Shown: positions 24,963 through 33,423, numbered from the stretch's first letter. The stretch is DNA of 64,000 nucleotides from Alphaproteobacteria bacterium (GCA_018222605.1 JAAEZZ010000006.1:206071-270070); one strand, 5' to 3'. Program-made: numbers and translations. Notes: generated by a model not told the origin, from the sequence alone.

Positions 24963-26360
24963 ATGATGAATTTCAAATCCTCGCTGAAGGCTCTGGGTGC
25001 GGTTACGCTGCTCGGCCTCAGCTCGTTCGCGGTCTCTGCTCCGGCAACCGCGCAATCACTTCAAGACGTTCTCGCGAAGGTCAAACAAGACTCCAGCCAG
25101 ATGTCGGCTGAAGACCAACAGCGTCTGCGTGAGTTCCAGTCCGACACGGCTGCTCAGGAAGCCAAGATGGCTGACGCCCGTGGCGCTCTGAACGCTGCAG
25201 AAGCTCGTGGTCGCGCCCTTAGCGCTCAGTTCGACGCCAACGAAGCCACGCTGGCAGATCTGGAAAGCCAGGTTTCCGAGCAGGCTGGTGACTTCCAGGA
25301 ACTGCTCGGCCAGTTCCGTACGGCTGCCGGTGAAACCATGCCGGAGATCGCGAACTCCTTCGCAAACTTCGACTATCAAGACCGCGTTGAAGGCATCGCC
25401 GATATCGCTGAAGCCCGTACGCTTCCGAACCGCAGTCAGCTTGAGCGTCTTCCGAAAGCCATGCTGCAGGAAATGATCGCCCAATCCGAAGTCAAATCCT
25501 TCAACGCAATGGTTGATGGTATTGGTCCGGACGCTTCCAACGCTGAAGCCGAAATCATGCGCGTCGGTGTGTTCACCGCGGCGACTGTTGACGGCACGAA
25601 GTTCATCGAAGTCAAAAAGAAAGACGACGGTGAAACCTTCCTGCAGGTCTTTGCGAAACAGCCTTCCGGCGCTTATGCGTCTTCCATGAAAAGCCTGATC
25701 AATGCTGGCCCGGATCAGCTGGTCCGCGCACCGGTTGACCCGTCCAAGGGTAACCTGTTCGGCATCCTCGGCGACCTGCCGGTCCTGTCTGACCGCATCA
25801 AGCAAGGTGGTCCGGTTGGTGCTGTGATCATGGCTTTGCTGGCCGTCGGTCTTCTGCTCGGCATCTACAAGATCTTCATGCTCTTCACGATGGGCGGCGC
25901 AATGCGCAAGACGGCGAAAACCCGTCAGGCTGGCGACGGCAACCCGCTGGCACGCGTGTTCGAAGTCTACGAACAGAACAAGCAAAACGATATCGAAACG
26001 CTGGAACTCAAGCTCGACGAGCAAATCCTGCGTGAGAGCCCGCGCATCGAACGCTTCAACGACATCATCAAGGTTCTTGCTGCTGTCGCCCCGCTGCTCG
26101 GTCTGCTCGGTACGGTTATCGGTATGATCATCACCTTCACCTCGATCACGATCTACGGTGCAGGCGATCCGAAACTGATGGCTGGTGGTATCTCCGTTGC
26201 CCTTATGACCACGGTGTTCGGTCTTGTGGCTGCTATCCCGCTCCTTCTGGTTCACGCCATTGCCGCTTCCATGGCACGTGGCAACCAGCAGATCCTCGAC
26301 GAACAGGCCGCTGGCCTTGTCGCCGAGAAAGCGGAATCCCTGCGCGGGGCGGTGGCGTAA
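24963..26360 (+). CDS. MotA/TolQ/ExbB proton-channel protein with long periplasmic domain (TtpC-like)
   Basis: A 465-residue inner-membrane protein, more than twice the length of ordinary ExbB. A signal peptide (residues 1-30) precedes a periplasmic region of about 240 residues with predicted coiled coil at 35-125. The C-terminal 190 residues are the proton channel: helices around 280-305 (GAVIMALLAVGLLLGIY), 360-385 (APLLGLLGTVIGMI) and 400-430 (GISVALMTTVFGLVAAIP). This matches TtpC of Vibrio TonB2-type systems, where the extra protein is needed for energy transfer. GAGG eight bases before ATG 24963 supports the start. Neighbours DUF3450 and ExbB fit the same complex. Confidence 0.87.
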   Translation: MMNFKSSLKALGAVTLLGLSSFAVSAPATAQSLQDVLAKVKQDSSQMSAEDQQRLREFQSDTAAQEAKMADARGALNAAEARGRALSAQFDANEATLADLESQVSEQAGDFQELLGQFRTAAGETMPEIANSFANFDYQDRVEGIADIAEARTLPNRSQLERLPKAMLQEMIAQSEVKSFNAMVDGIGPDASNAEAEIMRVGVFTAATVDGTKFIEVKKKDDGETFLQVFAKQPSGAYASSMKSLINAGPDQLVRAPVDPSKGNLFGILGDLPVLSDRIKQGGPVGAVIMALLAVGLLLGIYKIFMLFTMGGAMRKTAKTRQAGDGNPLARVFEVYEQNKQNDIETLELKLDEQILRESPRIERFNDIIKVLAAVAPLLGLLGTVIGMIITFTSITIYGAGDPKLMAGGISVALMTTVFGLVAAIPLLLVHAIAASMARGNQQILDEQAAGLVAEKAESLRGAVA

Positions 26361-26396
26361 GCCACCCCCCTCGTTCACTTCGAGGAGTAACCCGAT

Positions 26397-26906
26397 ATGG
26401 GTTTTGCAGACTTACAAGCTTTCCTCGATCGTGGCGGTCCAGTGTTGCTGGTCATTATGCTCGCAACATTCTTCATGTGGGGTCTGATCCTGGAACGGTT
26501 GTTCTACTTCAGATTCGCCCACAAACAGGTGGCCGCAGAAGCGATTGCGGAGTGGCGTTCGCGCTCCGACAGGAAATCCCGACTCGCTCACTGGGTGAAA
26601 GACAAGCTGGTCTCTGAAGTCCGCATGAAAGCGGAACAGAATGTCCAGCTGACCAAGGCCATGGTAGCGCTCGCGCCGCTGCTCGGCCTGCTCGGCACGG
26701 TGACCGGCATGGTTGCAGTGTTCGACATCATGGCGATCACCAGCGGTGCAGATGCCAAGGCCATGTCGGCCGGTGTGTCTCGCGCAACGATCCCCACGAT
26801 GGCCGGCATGGTTGCGTCTCTCTCAGGCATTCTTTTCACGTCCGGCATGGACCGCCGGGTAAGCCGTTCGGTCCAGCAGGTAGAAGACGCGATGGAGATT
26901 GGTTGA
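26397..26906 (+). CDS. exbB: ExbB-type proton channel subunit
   Basis: A 169-residue MotA/TolQ/ExbB family protein forming the proton channel that drives TonB. It has three membrane helices: VLLVIMLATFFMWGLILERL (about residues 18-38), APLLGLLGTVTGMVAVFD (about 96-115) and TMAGMVASLSGILF (about 132-148). The conserved LLGTVTGM segment contains the channel-lining residues. GAGGAG lies nine bases upstream of the start. The stop overlaps the next ATG by one base (TGATG), implying coupling to the ExbD gene. It probably assembles with the TtpC-like protein, both ExbDs and TonB. Confidence 0.9.
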   Translation: MGFADLQAFLDRGGPVLLVIMLATFFMWGLILERLFYFRFAHKQVAAEAIAEWRSRSDRKSRLAHWVKDKLVSEVRMKAEQNVQLTKAMVALAPLLGLLGTVTGMVAVFDIMAITSGADAKAMSAGVSRATIPTMAGMVASLSGILFTSGMDRRVSRSVQQVEDAMEIG

Positions 26907-27322
26907 TGCGAGGACGTACCCAAAGAGCCCCAGAAGAGGCGAATGTTGACCTCACCCCAATGTTGGACGTGGTCTTCATCCTGCTTATCTTCTTCATCGT
27001 GACGTCGACTTTTGCCCAGGAAGAAACGCTGGGCCTTGAGCCGCCGCCGCCGCCGAACCCGGATGCGCCGCAGGATCAGCAGGTTCCCGCCATTCTGATC
27101 TATATTGATGAGTCAAACCTCATCACGGTGAATGGCAGACCGACGGATATTGGTTCTGTTCGCGCAAATATTGAGCGTGTTCGGGCCGAGAACCCGGAGA
27201 GCCAGGTTGTTATCCAGGCTCATCCGAAGTCCAGAAACGGTGTGATCGTTCTGATCCGGGACGCCGCATACAGCGCTGGTTACACGACAGGGGTTAACCT
27301 TGTCCTGTCCCAGACAGAGTAG
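26906..27322 (+). CDS. exbD: ExbD-type biopolymer transport protein (first copy)
   Basis: A 138-residue single-pass protein. The transmembrane helix DLTPMLDVVFILLIFFIV contains the conserved Asp that takes up protons, followed by a proline-rich linker (PPPPPNPDAPQ) and a periplasmic ExbD domain with VVIQAHPKSRNG. TTG 26903 would extend it by one residue; ATG 26906 with GGAG upstream is better. It differs clearly from the second ExbD gene that follows 12 bases later, so the operon makes two distinct ExbD subunits. Confidence 0.9.
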   Translation: MRGRTQRAPEEANVDLTPMLDVVFILLIFFIVTSTFAQEETLGLEPPPPPNPDAPQDQQVPAILIYIDESNLITVNGRPTDIGSVRANIERVRAENPESQVVIQAHPKSRNGVIVLIRDAAYSAGYTTGVNLVLSQTE

Positions 27323-27334
27323 GAGGAGCACGAT

Positions 27335-27751
27335 ATGGCACGCAGAAAACGTCAAGCTGCTTCCGGTGGTGGTGCCGAGGATGATGTCAACCTCACGCCA
27401 ATGCTGGACGTGGTGTTCATCCTGCTGATCTTCTTCATTGTGACGGCACAATTCATCAAGGAGCCTGGTGTTCCGATTGTCCGTCCGGAAGTGGATAACA
27501 AGGCCCAGGCCAAGCCTTTGGCGATCCTGGTCGCTATCAACGCGGAGAGCGAGATCTATATCGACAAGAAGGTCGTGGATCCCGATGAAGTGTCTTTCAC
27601 CATCAAACAGATGCGCGAAGACAATCCACGTGGTAAGATTGTTGTTCAGGCAGACGTAAACTCTGAAGCTGAAGTCCTGGTTGATCTCATGGAGGCCATC
27701 AACAAGATCGATGGCGCGACTGTGATCGATATTTCGGCGAAGAGAGATTAG
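27335..27751 (+). CDS. exbD: ExbD-type biopolymer transport protein (second copy)
   Basis: A 138-residue paralogue of the previous gene with a basic N-terminus (ARRKRQAASGG), the helix NLTPMLDVVFILLIFFIV carrying the same essential Asp, and a periplasmic domain ending VDLMEAINKIDGATVIDIS. AGGAGGAG lies six bases upstream of ATG. Two ExbD genes in one operon occur in xanthomonad and some alphaproteobacterial TonB systems, where the second copy can be needed only for certain substrates. Confidence 0.9.
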   Translation: MARRKRQAASGGGAEDDVNLTPMLDVVFILLIFFIVTAQFIKEPGVPIVRPEVDNKAQAKPLAILVAINAESEIYIDKKVVDPDEVSFTIKQMREDNPRGKIVVQADVNSEAEVLVDLMEAINKIDGATVIDISAKRD

Positions 27752-27760
27752 GAGACCGCT

Positions 27761-28387
27761 ATGTTCAACAGTCCTTTCCTCCGCCTGCTGGTCGCTCTCG
27801 GAATTGCTGTTCCGGTTGTTTATCTTCTTTTCCTCCTGATGAGCGCGCTCATCAGCGTCAAGGAAGTCAAACTCGACCAGAGCGAGCAGCGCGTGTTGAC
27901 GGCGATCACGCCACAGAAACAAGACACGGATGTGCGGGTGCGCCAGCGTTCCAAGCCGAAGCGTATCGACTCGGCTCAGAAGCCGCCACCACCGCCGAAA
28001 GTGTCTGCTACCAAGTCGCAGATCAATTTGCCTACACCGAGAATTGAAGGTGCCGCGCCGACCGATCTGAACCTTGGCCGCATGGACTCTCTGGCGATTG
28101 ACCCGGTTGCCATCTCTGACCGGGATGCCCAGCCGATCCGCCCGCCAATGCCATCATATCCGCAACGTGCGGCTGAGCGCGGCATTGAGGGCACCTGTGA
28201 AGTTCGCTTTGATGTGGATACGCGTGGCAAGCCGTACAACATCCAGGCAACCTGCTCGGACAACGTGTTCACACGTGAAGCTGAACGCGCGGTTGGCCGG
28301 GTGGAATTTGCGCCGAAGATCATTCGGGGTAAGGCCGCCGAGCGTCGCAACGTGGTCTATCCGCTGGAATTCAAACTGTCCAACTAA
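27761..28387 (+). CDS. tonB: Energy transducer TonB family protein
   Basis: A 208-residue TonB protein linking the inner-membrane motor to outer-membrane receptors. It has an N-terminal membrane anchor (residues 6-31), a short linker with PPPPP (75-79), and the C-terminal TonB domain from about residue 128 (RPPMPSYPQRAAERGIEG), ending VVYPLEFKL. The proline-rich region is much shorter than in E. coli TonB. Two cysteines in the periplasmic domain, Cys146 and Cys165, are conserved in the second TonB at 28585-29271 and could form a disulfide. AGGAG six bases upstream supports the start; a strong terminator follows. Confidence 0.9.
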   Translation: MFNSPFLRLLVALGIAVPVVYLLFLLMSALISVKEVKLDQSEQRVLTAITPQKQDTDVRVRQRSKPKRIDSAQKPPPPPKVSATKSQINLPTPRIEGAAPTDLNLGRMDSLAIDPVAISDRDAQPIRPPMPSYPQRAAERGIEGTCEVRFDVDTRGKPYNIQATCSDNVFTREAERAVGRVEFAPKIIRGKAAERRNVVYPLEFKLSN

Positions 28388-28412
28388 GGGGTAGAGTGAA
28401 TTCGAGACCTGG

Positions 28413-28445
28413 AAAAGGGCGTCCTTCGGGACGCCCTTTTTCTTT
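28413..28445 (+). terminator. Intrinsic terminator of the TonB operon
   Basis: AAAAGGGCGTCC and GGACGCCCTTTT form a perfect 12-bp stem closed by a stable TTCG tetraloop, followed by a T-rich tail. It lies 25 bases after the tonB stop codon. Confidence 0.95.
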
Positions 28446-28485
28446 GTTTTAAATAAGTTTTCTTCTTTGTTTTAAATAAGTTTTC
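28440..28485. repeat. Perfect 23-bp tandem duplication after the TonB-operon terminator
   Basis: Two head-to-tail copies of a 23-base A/T-rich unit, 28440-28462 and 28463-28485, each reading TTCTTTGTTTTAAATAAG followed by TTTTC. The copies are identical. The first overlaps the T-tail of the terminator. It looks like a recent slippage or duplication. Confidence 0.95.
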
Positions 28486-28584
28486 GACGCAGGCGCATGA
28501 CATTTCTTTTCGATATGGAGGGCTCTTTACGCAGGGTTATAGTTATGTAATACTATCACAATAAATTCATAGGGAGGATGCCAC

Positions 28585-29271
28585 ATGACAACATCAACGA
28601 TACCTCACATGCTGGGCGACTTTGCCCAAGCGCGGTCATCCTGGCTTATGAATGGTCGGCAGCGCCTGCTGGCCTCTGTGCTGCCGGCGGCATTGGTGAC
28701 GGCAGGCCTGTTTGGCATCATGACGGGACTGATCCAGGTCAAGGAGGTTCAACTGACCCCTGCCGAAACGCGTGTTCTGGAAGAGATTGTCTACTCTCAT
28801 GAAGAGCCAACAGAGGTCAGAAGCAAGCATGAGTTCCCGGTCATTGATGAGGCTGTGACACCGCCACCGCCGCCTCAGGTCAGCACGGCGCCCAAGGGGG
28901 TCTCCATGCCGCCAATCGTCCTGGTGGGAAGCGCGCCGCAGGGGCTTCCGATTGATCATATCACACCAATACTGACCGGGCCCCAGCCCATAGATAACCG
29001 CATTGCAACGCCTGTCCGCCCGCCAATGCCCACATATCCGGCCTCGGCGGTAACGCGAGGATTGGAGGGAGATTGCGATGTGCGGTTTGATATCACGCCG
29101 CGCGGAACGCCCTTTAACGTGAAGGCCAGTTGCAGCCACTCGATCTTCGAATCGGAGGCCCGCAGAGCGGTGGAAAAGGCCGAGTTTCTTCCGCAAATTG
29201 TGAACGGTCACGCGGTTGAGTCGTATGGGGCGGTTTACCCGTTGGCGTTTCGCTTCGATTCGGACCGATAA
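28585..29271 (+). CDS. Second TonB-like energy transducer
   Basis: A 228-residue paralogue of the TonB protein just upstream. It has a longer cytoplasmic N-terminus (about 27 residues), a membrane anchor at 28-50, PPPPP at 93-97, and the C-terminal TonB domain starting RPPMPTYPASAVTRGLEG and ending VYPLAFRFD. Cys164 and Cys183 keep the same spacing as in the first TonB. GGGAGG before ATG 28585 supports the start. It lies beyond the operon terminator and so must have its own promoter in the A/T-rich region 28500-28570; it may serve a different receptor set or condition. Confidence 0.87.
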   Translation: MTTSTIPHMLGDFAQARSSWLMNGRQRLLASVLPAALVTAGLFGIMTGLIQVKEVQLTPAETRVLEEIVYSHEEPTEVRSKHEFPVIDEAVTPPPPPQVSTAPKGVSMPPIVLVGSAPQGLPIDHITPILTGPQPIDNRIATPVRPPMPTYPASAVTRGLEGDCDVRFDITPRGTPFNVKASCSHSIFESEARRAVEKAEFLPQIVNGHAVESYGAVYPLAFRFDSDR

Positions 29272-29295
29272 TAATGAAAACTCTGTAGTACAGCG

Positions 29296-29325
29296 TTGAC
29301 GCACAAGGCTGCATGGACCCATATT
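29296..29325 (+). promoter_or_regulatory. Possible sigma-70-type promoter of the TPR gene
   Basis: TTGACG and CATATT are separated by 18 bases, about 140 bases upstream of the TPR gene start. The match is fair but was found by eye, and the second TonB gene could also be co-transcribed. Confidence 0.3.
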
Positions 29326-29467
29326 CACCATGAAACGCTACAGATTTGTACATGGCAGACGCGCGCGCATAAAAAGCGTTATAAAGCGCGCGGAAGTCCT
29401 TGATCCTGCCGGTCAATTCCGGTTGAAAGAGCTGAACCCCGCGGATCCTGCGGACAGGAGAGGAAAT

Positions 29468-30871
29468 ATGGGATTTAAAGCAACCCTCAAAGGTGCCGTC
29501 TTTGCCGGCATGATGGTCGCCTTCGGTGCTGGTGCTGCAGCAGCGCAGACGTGTGAAGAAACTCAATTCTCGTCAAAAACAGGTGAAATTTACCTGAAGG
29601 CCGAGCAGGCCGCGATGACAGAGAAGAACTTTGCCGCTGCTGCTCAGGCAATGAGCCAGCTTAAGTCGATGGAGCTGAACTGCTACGAAGAGGGCGCTGT
29701 CCTCAAGCTGTCCGCCTACATCAACATTGAGCGTGGCGATCGCCAGGCTGCTGTGCGCGACCTGCTCACGGCTCTCGAGAAAGGCTATATCCCCCAAAAG
29801 GATGCTGCCGGAACCTATTACAACATCGCCCAGATCTATCTTCAGGACGAAAACGTCGACAAGGCGCTGGAGTACATGAAGAAATGGCAGCAGGCCGGTG
29901 GACAACCTGACCGTCAGCAGAAGTGGCAGCTGGCCGTGCTGTACCAGCGCGTCGATGATTTCAAGACCGCCATCAAATGGGCTGAAGAAGTCAAGCGCGA
30001 CGACGGCGCGAGTAACTACAAGCAGGAAGTCTATGACCTGCTGATCTACCTCTATAATCAGGTGGATGACAAAGCGAAGCTGGCCTCAATTCTTGAGGAG
30101 GTTCTTGTCCGCAACCCCACCGAGCGCAAGTATTGGGACGCGATTGCCGGTAACTATTATGCCGCAAACGAAGAGCGCAAAGCGTTCGAAGTTCAGAAAG
30201 CCATGTATCTTGCTGGTCTGTTGACCAAGGAAGAAGAAATCATGCGCGTTGTGAACTTCTACAACCGCTTCAACGCGCCTTACCACGCCGCCAAGATCCT
30301 GGAAAAAGAGATGAATGCTGGCCGTGTCAGCAAGAACCTCGACCATCTGGAGCTTCTGGCAAACCTGTATCAGGTTGCTCGCGAGCACGAGAAAGCCATT
30401 CCGGTTATCCGTCAGGCTGCTGATGCCGGCGGTGGCGGTGCGATGTATGAGCGTCTTGGCCGTTCCTATGCTGACCTTCAGAAATGGGAAGAAACCGAAA
30501 ACGCCCTGCAGAAAGCTCTGCAAATGGGCGGCGTGAAAGACCGCGGCACCGCCTGGGTCATGATCGGCCAATCCCGTTATGAACGTGGTGATCGCTCAGG
30601 CGCTCGTGAAGCCTTCCGCCAGGCTGGCAACCGTGCCGGCAGCAGCTGGATTCAGTTCATGAACTCCGAAGAAGCCACCGCATCCGCTCTGGTTTGCTTT
30701 GAGGTTCAGGCCGCCTATCTCAATGTCGAGAACGAAGCGAAGATCTGTAAGCGCCTCGCTGTTCTGGGTGAAGACAATGTGCCGGAGAACTGCAAAACAG
30801 TTCCGGAACGCCTGACCGCGGCACGGGAGAAGTTTGAAGCGACGCCGGAGTGTAAGGCTCAAGCCAGCTAA
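29468..30871 (+). CDS. Secreted tetratricopeptide-repeat protein linked to the TonB system
   Basis: A 467-residue protein with a signal peptide (residues 1-26, ending GAAAAQ) and then TPR-like helical repeats over most of its length, for example AGTYYNIAQIYLQDENVDKALEYMKKW, shown here only by its ends, and AMYERLGRSYADLQKWEETENAL. It should be periplasmic. A TPR protein often closes TonB2-type loci containing DUF3450 and TtpC, where it may be needed for complex assembly. Several cysteines (QTCEE, LNCYEE, LVCFE, KICKR, ENCKT, PECKA) could form disulfides. The longer open frame from 29330 is not credible; AGGAGAGG precedes ATG 29468 closely. A strong terminator follows. Confidence 0.82.
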   Translation: MGFKATLKGAVFAGMMVAFGAGAAAAQTCEETQFSSKTGEIYLKAEQAAMTEKNFAAAAQAMSQLKSMELNCYEEGAVLKLSAYINIERGDRQAAVRDLLTALEKGYIPQKDAAGTYYNIAQIYLQDENVDKALEYMKKWQQAGGQPDRQQKWQLAVLYQRVDDFKTAIKWAEEVKRDDGASNYKQEVYDLLIYLYNQVDDKAKLASILEEVLVRNPTERKYWDAIAGNYYAANEERKAFEVQKAMYLAGLLTKEEEIMRVVNFYNRFNAPYHAAKILEKEMNAGRVSKNLDHLELLANLYQVAREHEKAIPVIRQAADAGGGGAMYERLGRSYADLQKWEETENALQKALQMGGVKDRGTAWVMIGQSRYERGDRSGAREAFRQAGNRAGSSWIQFMNSEEATASALVCFEVQAAYLNVENEAKICKRLAVLGEDNVPENCKTVPERLTAAREKFEATPECKAQAS

Positions 30872-30893
30872 GGCTTCCAACGTCAAATATTCG

Positions 30894-30923
30894 AAAACCC
30901 CGGCCCGGCGGCCGGGGTTTTTT
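30894..30923 (+). terminator. Intrinsic terminator after the TPR gene
   Basis: AAAACCCCGGCC and GGCCGGGGTTTT form a 12-bp stem with a 4-base loop and six T residues in a row. It lies 23 bases beyond the stop codon and separates this unit from the convergent CoxE-like gene. Confidence 0.95.
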
Positions 30924-30951
30924 GTGTCTGAAATCCTAAAGGCGAGGGCGA

Positions 30952-32301
30952 TCAGTTGTACGCGCTCAGCACATCGTCTACGGCGCGTTCCAGGTCTTTC
31001 AGCGTCGCAACATGGCTAATCTGATTGCAGTAGGGGTGATATCGCGGAATTTCGCTATCTCCGGTGCCCCACAAGCCAGGGCCTTCCGGGGTCAGCCAGA
31101 TTGTACGCTTGGCGCGGCTGGCAAAATCCCGGAACAGATCCGTTCGCGGATCACCATAATTGGAGCGGCCATCTCCTATCACCATCAGAGTGGTGCGGCG
31201 GTCAATCAGCTGTTCATGATCCACTTTCAGGTCTGACCAGGCCTGACCATAGCTGGTCGAGCCGAGCCCCGCCACGCGCATGATCTCTGCCATCGCGTCC
31301 TCAAAGGGCTTGTCTTCCAGATACTCGTCCACCTCATACAGCCGGCCCGAAAAGGCAAAGGCGTGCAGGTCCGGAACCACATCCTTCATCGACCATAGCA
31401 ACAGCAACAGGAAGCGGACATATTGGGCAACCGAGCCCGAGACGTCGCAGACGACAACAATCTTTGGCCGCTCGCGCTTCTTTTGCCGCCAGATGACATT
31501 GAAGGGGACGCCGTCCATGCCGGCATTGGCCCGCATTGTGCGGCGCACATCCAGTTGCCCGCGAGACTTTTTTCTGCGTCGGCGGGAGTGCTTTACAGCA
31601 AGTCGCTTGGCAATCTTGGCGACGAGGACTTTTATGCGCTCCATGTCAGACCGGTCGAGCGCGGATAGGCGCTTGCTGGCGGCATAGTCCTCGCGAAACT
31701 GGCGGGTTTCGCCCTTGCCGAAAACGTCAAAAGCCCTTTGTGCGCGCTCTCTTGCGCGCCTGGTCAGATCACGGCGCATATCGATCAGGTGTTCAGCCTC
31801 GGCTTCGCCCTCGTCCGTATGCTGAGACAATGCATCCAGCAAACGCGCCTGCAGGGATTCGCCGCCCATCTGTTTCACCATCTGCTGCGCATAATAGGCC
31901 ATCTGAGTGGAGAAGCGGATATCGTCCACCTCTGCGGCGCTGGCGGCCTTTTCGATTGCGGTCGTGATGGCCGTTTCGTCGCCAGACTCCATCAGCTCGA
32001 CGAGGTCCTGCGGGGCGTCCTTGGCGGCGGTATCGGAGTTTGCCTCCTGGTTCTGATCGGATGACTCACCACTGCCGAGCGGCGTGTCCTTGCGCGAGAA
32101 GTATAGATCGAACAATTCGTCGAATGTCACCTTCTCATCCGGTGACTTAGCCAAAACGCAGCCAAGCGTATCCTTCAGAAGTGTTCTGTCCGAATAGCCA
32201 ACCAGGGCGACGGCGCGCACGGCATCCAAGGCTTCACCCGTTGAAACCCGGACATCGGATGACCGTAGTGCGCGAATGAAGCTGGTGATCTGCCGGTCCA
32301 T
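30952..32301 (-). CDS. VWA domain protein, CoxE-like
   Basis: A 449-residue cytoplasmic protein. The C-terminal half is a von Willebrand A domain with MIDAS motif DVSGS (residues 286-290) after a hydrophobic strand, and a later LGSTSYGQAW supplying the MIDAS threonine or serine. The N-terminal half is helical and charged, with a strongly basic stretch at 239-248 (SRRRRKKSRG). CoxE proteins partner MoxR-type ATPases in assembling metal centres or other protein complexes; CoxE is best known for carbon monoxide dehydrogenase, whose structural genes are absent here. It lies seven bases downstream of a MoxR gene. The client of the pair is unknown. Confidence 0.85.
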   Translation of the reverse strand: MDRQITSFIRALRSSDVRVSTGEALDAVRAVALVGYSDRTLLKDTLGCVLAKSPDEKVTFDELFDLYFSRKDTPLGSGESSDQNQEANSDTAAKDAPQDLVELMESGDETAITTAIEKAASAAEVDDIRFSTQMAYYAQQMVKQMGGESLQARLLDALSQHTDEGEAEAEHLIDMRRDLTRRARERAQRAFDVFGKGETRQFREDYAASKRLSALDRSDMERIKVLVAKIAKRLAVKHSRRRRKKSRGQLDVRRTMRANAGMDGVPFNVIWRQKKRERPKIVVVCDVSGSVAQYVRFLLLLLWSMKDVVPDLHAFAFSGRLYEVDEYLEDKPFEDAMAEIMRVAGLGSTSYGQAWSDLKVDHEQLIDRRTTLMVIGDGRSNYGDPRTDLFRDFASRAKRTIWLTPEGPGLWGTGDSEIPRYHPYCNQISHVATLKDLERAVDDVLSAYN

Positions 32302-32308
32302 GCCGGCC

Positions 32309-33289
32309 TCAATATGGCGAAGCGCGCCCGGAAGCTGATTGTCCGCTTACGGCCTGCCTTACAAGTTTGGGGATGTCCGTTGTGACGGCCGCAATGTCGC
32401 TCTCATGCTTCAGCAGGACATTCAATGTGTTGCGCACAAAGGTCTCGTCCAGAGTGTTCGCGTGCAATAGCAGCAGGGTCTTGGCCCAGTCCACCGTCTC
32501 TGCAATGGATGGCCGTTTCTTGATATCCAGTTCACGGATGGACTGGACAAAACCGACCATCTGGTCAAGCAGGGTTTCGGAGATGCCCTCCACGCGTGCC
32601 TGAACAATGCGCTGTTCGCGCTTGTGGTCCGGAAAGCCGATATGCAGGTGCAGACAGCGGCGCTTCAGGGCGTCGCCCAGCTCCCGCACATTGTTCGAGG
32701 TCAGAATAACGATCGGCGGAACATTCGCCCGAATGGTGCCGATTTCCGGAACCGTCACCTGGTAATCAGACAGGACTTCCAGCAGGAAAGCCTCGAACTC
32801 CTCATCGGATTTATCGATCTCGTCGACCAACAGCACGCTGCCGGCAGACTGGCGCATGGCGGTCAGCAAGGGGCGGGCTTCCAGGAATTGCTCGGAGAAG
32901 AACAGGTCTTCGAATGTGCCCAACTCGCTGAGGGAGGCCTCCAGTGTCTGCGCGTCGCCGATCACATCGTTCAGTTTCTCTTTCAGGATCTGGGTGTAGA
33001 GCAATTGCTTGCCATACTTCCATTCATACAACGCCTTGCCTTCATCGAGGCCCTCATAGCATTGCAAGCGCAGCAGCGGCACATCCAGCCAGCGAGACAG
33101 CGAGGCGGCCAGATCCGTCTTGCCGACGCCCGCCGGGCCTTCGATCAGGATGGGCTTGCGCAGGCCATGGGCCAGGAAGACAGACGTGGAAATCGGGCGC
33201 GTGGAGATATACCCCACGGATTCAAGGCCAGCCGTAATCGCCTCGATGGAGGTCATGGGCTCGTAGCCGGAAACAAGGTCTTTTACCAT
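32309..33289 (-). CDS. MoxR-family AAA+ ATPase
   Basis: A 326-residue AAA+ ATPase, chaperone-like partner of the VWA protein encoded directly downstream. Walker A is GPAGVGKT (residues 51-58), Walker B is LLVDEIDKSDEEFE near 158-171, and the family segment VLSDYQVTVPE with ILTSNN (sensor 1) follows. MoxR ATPases use ATP to remodel or load cofactors into client enzymes. ATG 33256 (residue 12) is an alternative start. Upstream on the strand there are 134 bases to the thioesterase gene, enough for a promoter. Confidence 0.9.
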   Translation of the reverse strand: MVKDLVSGYEPMTSIEAITAGLESVGYISTRPISTSVFLAHGLRKPILIEGPAGVGKTDLAASLSRWLDVPLLRLQCYEGLDEGKALYEWKYGKQLLYTQILKEKLNDVIGDAQTLEASLSELGTFEDLFFSEQFLEARPLLTAMRQSAGSVLLVDEIDKSDEEFEAFLLEVLSDYQVTVPEIGTIRANVPPIVILTSNNVRELGDALKRRCLHLHIGFPDHKREQRIVQARVEGISETLLDQMVGFVQSIRELDIKKRPSIAETVDWAKTLLLLHANTLDETFVRNTLNVLLKHESDIAAVTTDIPKLVRQAVSGQSASGRASPY

Positions 33290-33423
33290 GCAAAAGGGGT
33301 AGGGCGGTGGCCACGGGCTGGCAAGTCATATCGCGGCGGCAAGGATGCAGCATACACGTTCAGAAAAATGTGGGCGCGCTCTGGGAGGTTCAGCGCTTAA
33401 GCCTTTATACCGGGCCTTCAGGG

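Noticed and set aside
25056..26378. 440-codon minus-strand frame opposite the TolQ-like gene
   Set aside because: It mirrors a clear proton-channel protein and has the His/Asp/Arg bias of an antisense frame.
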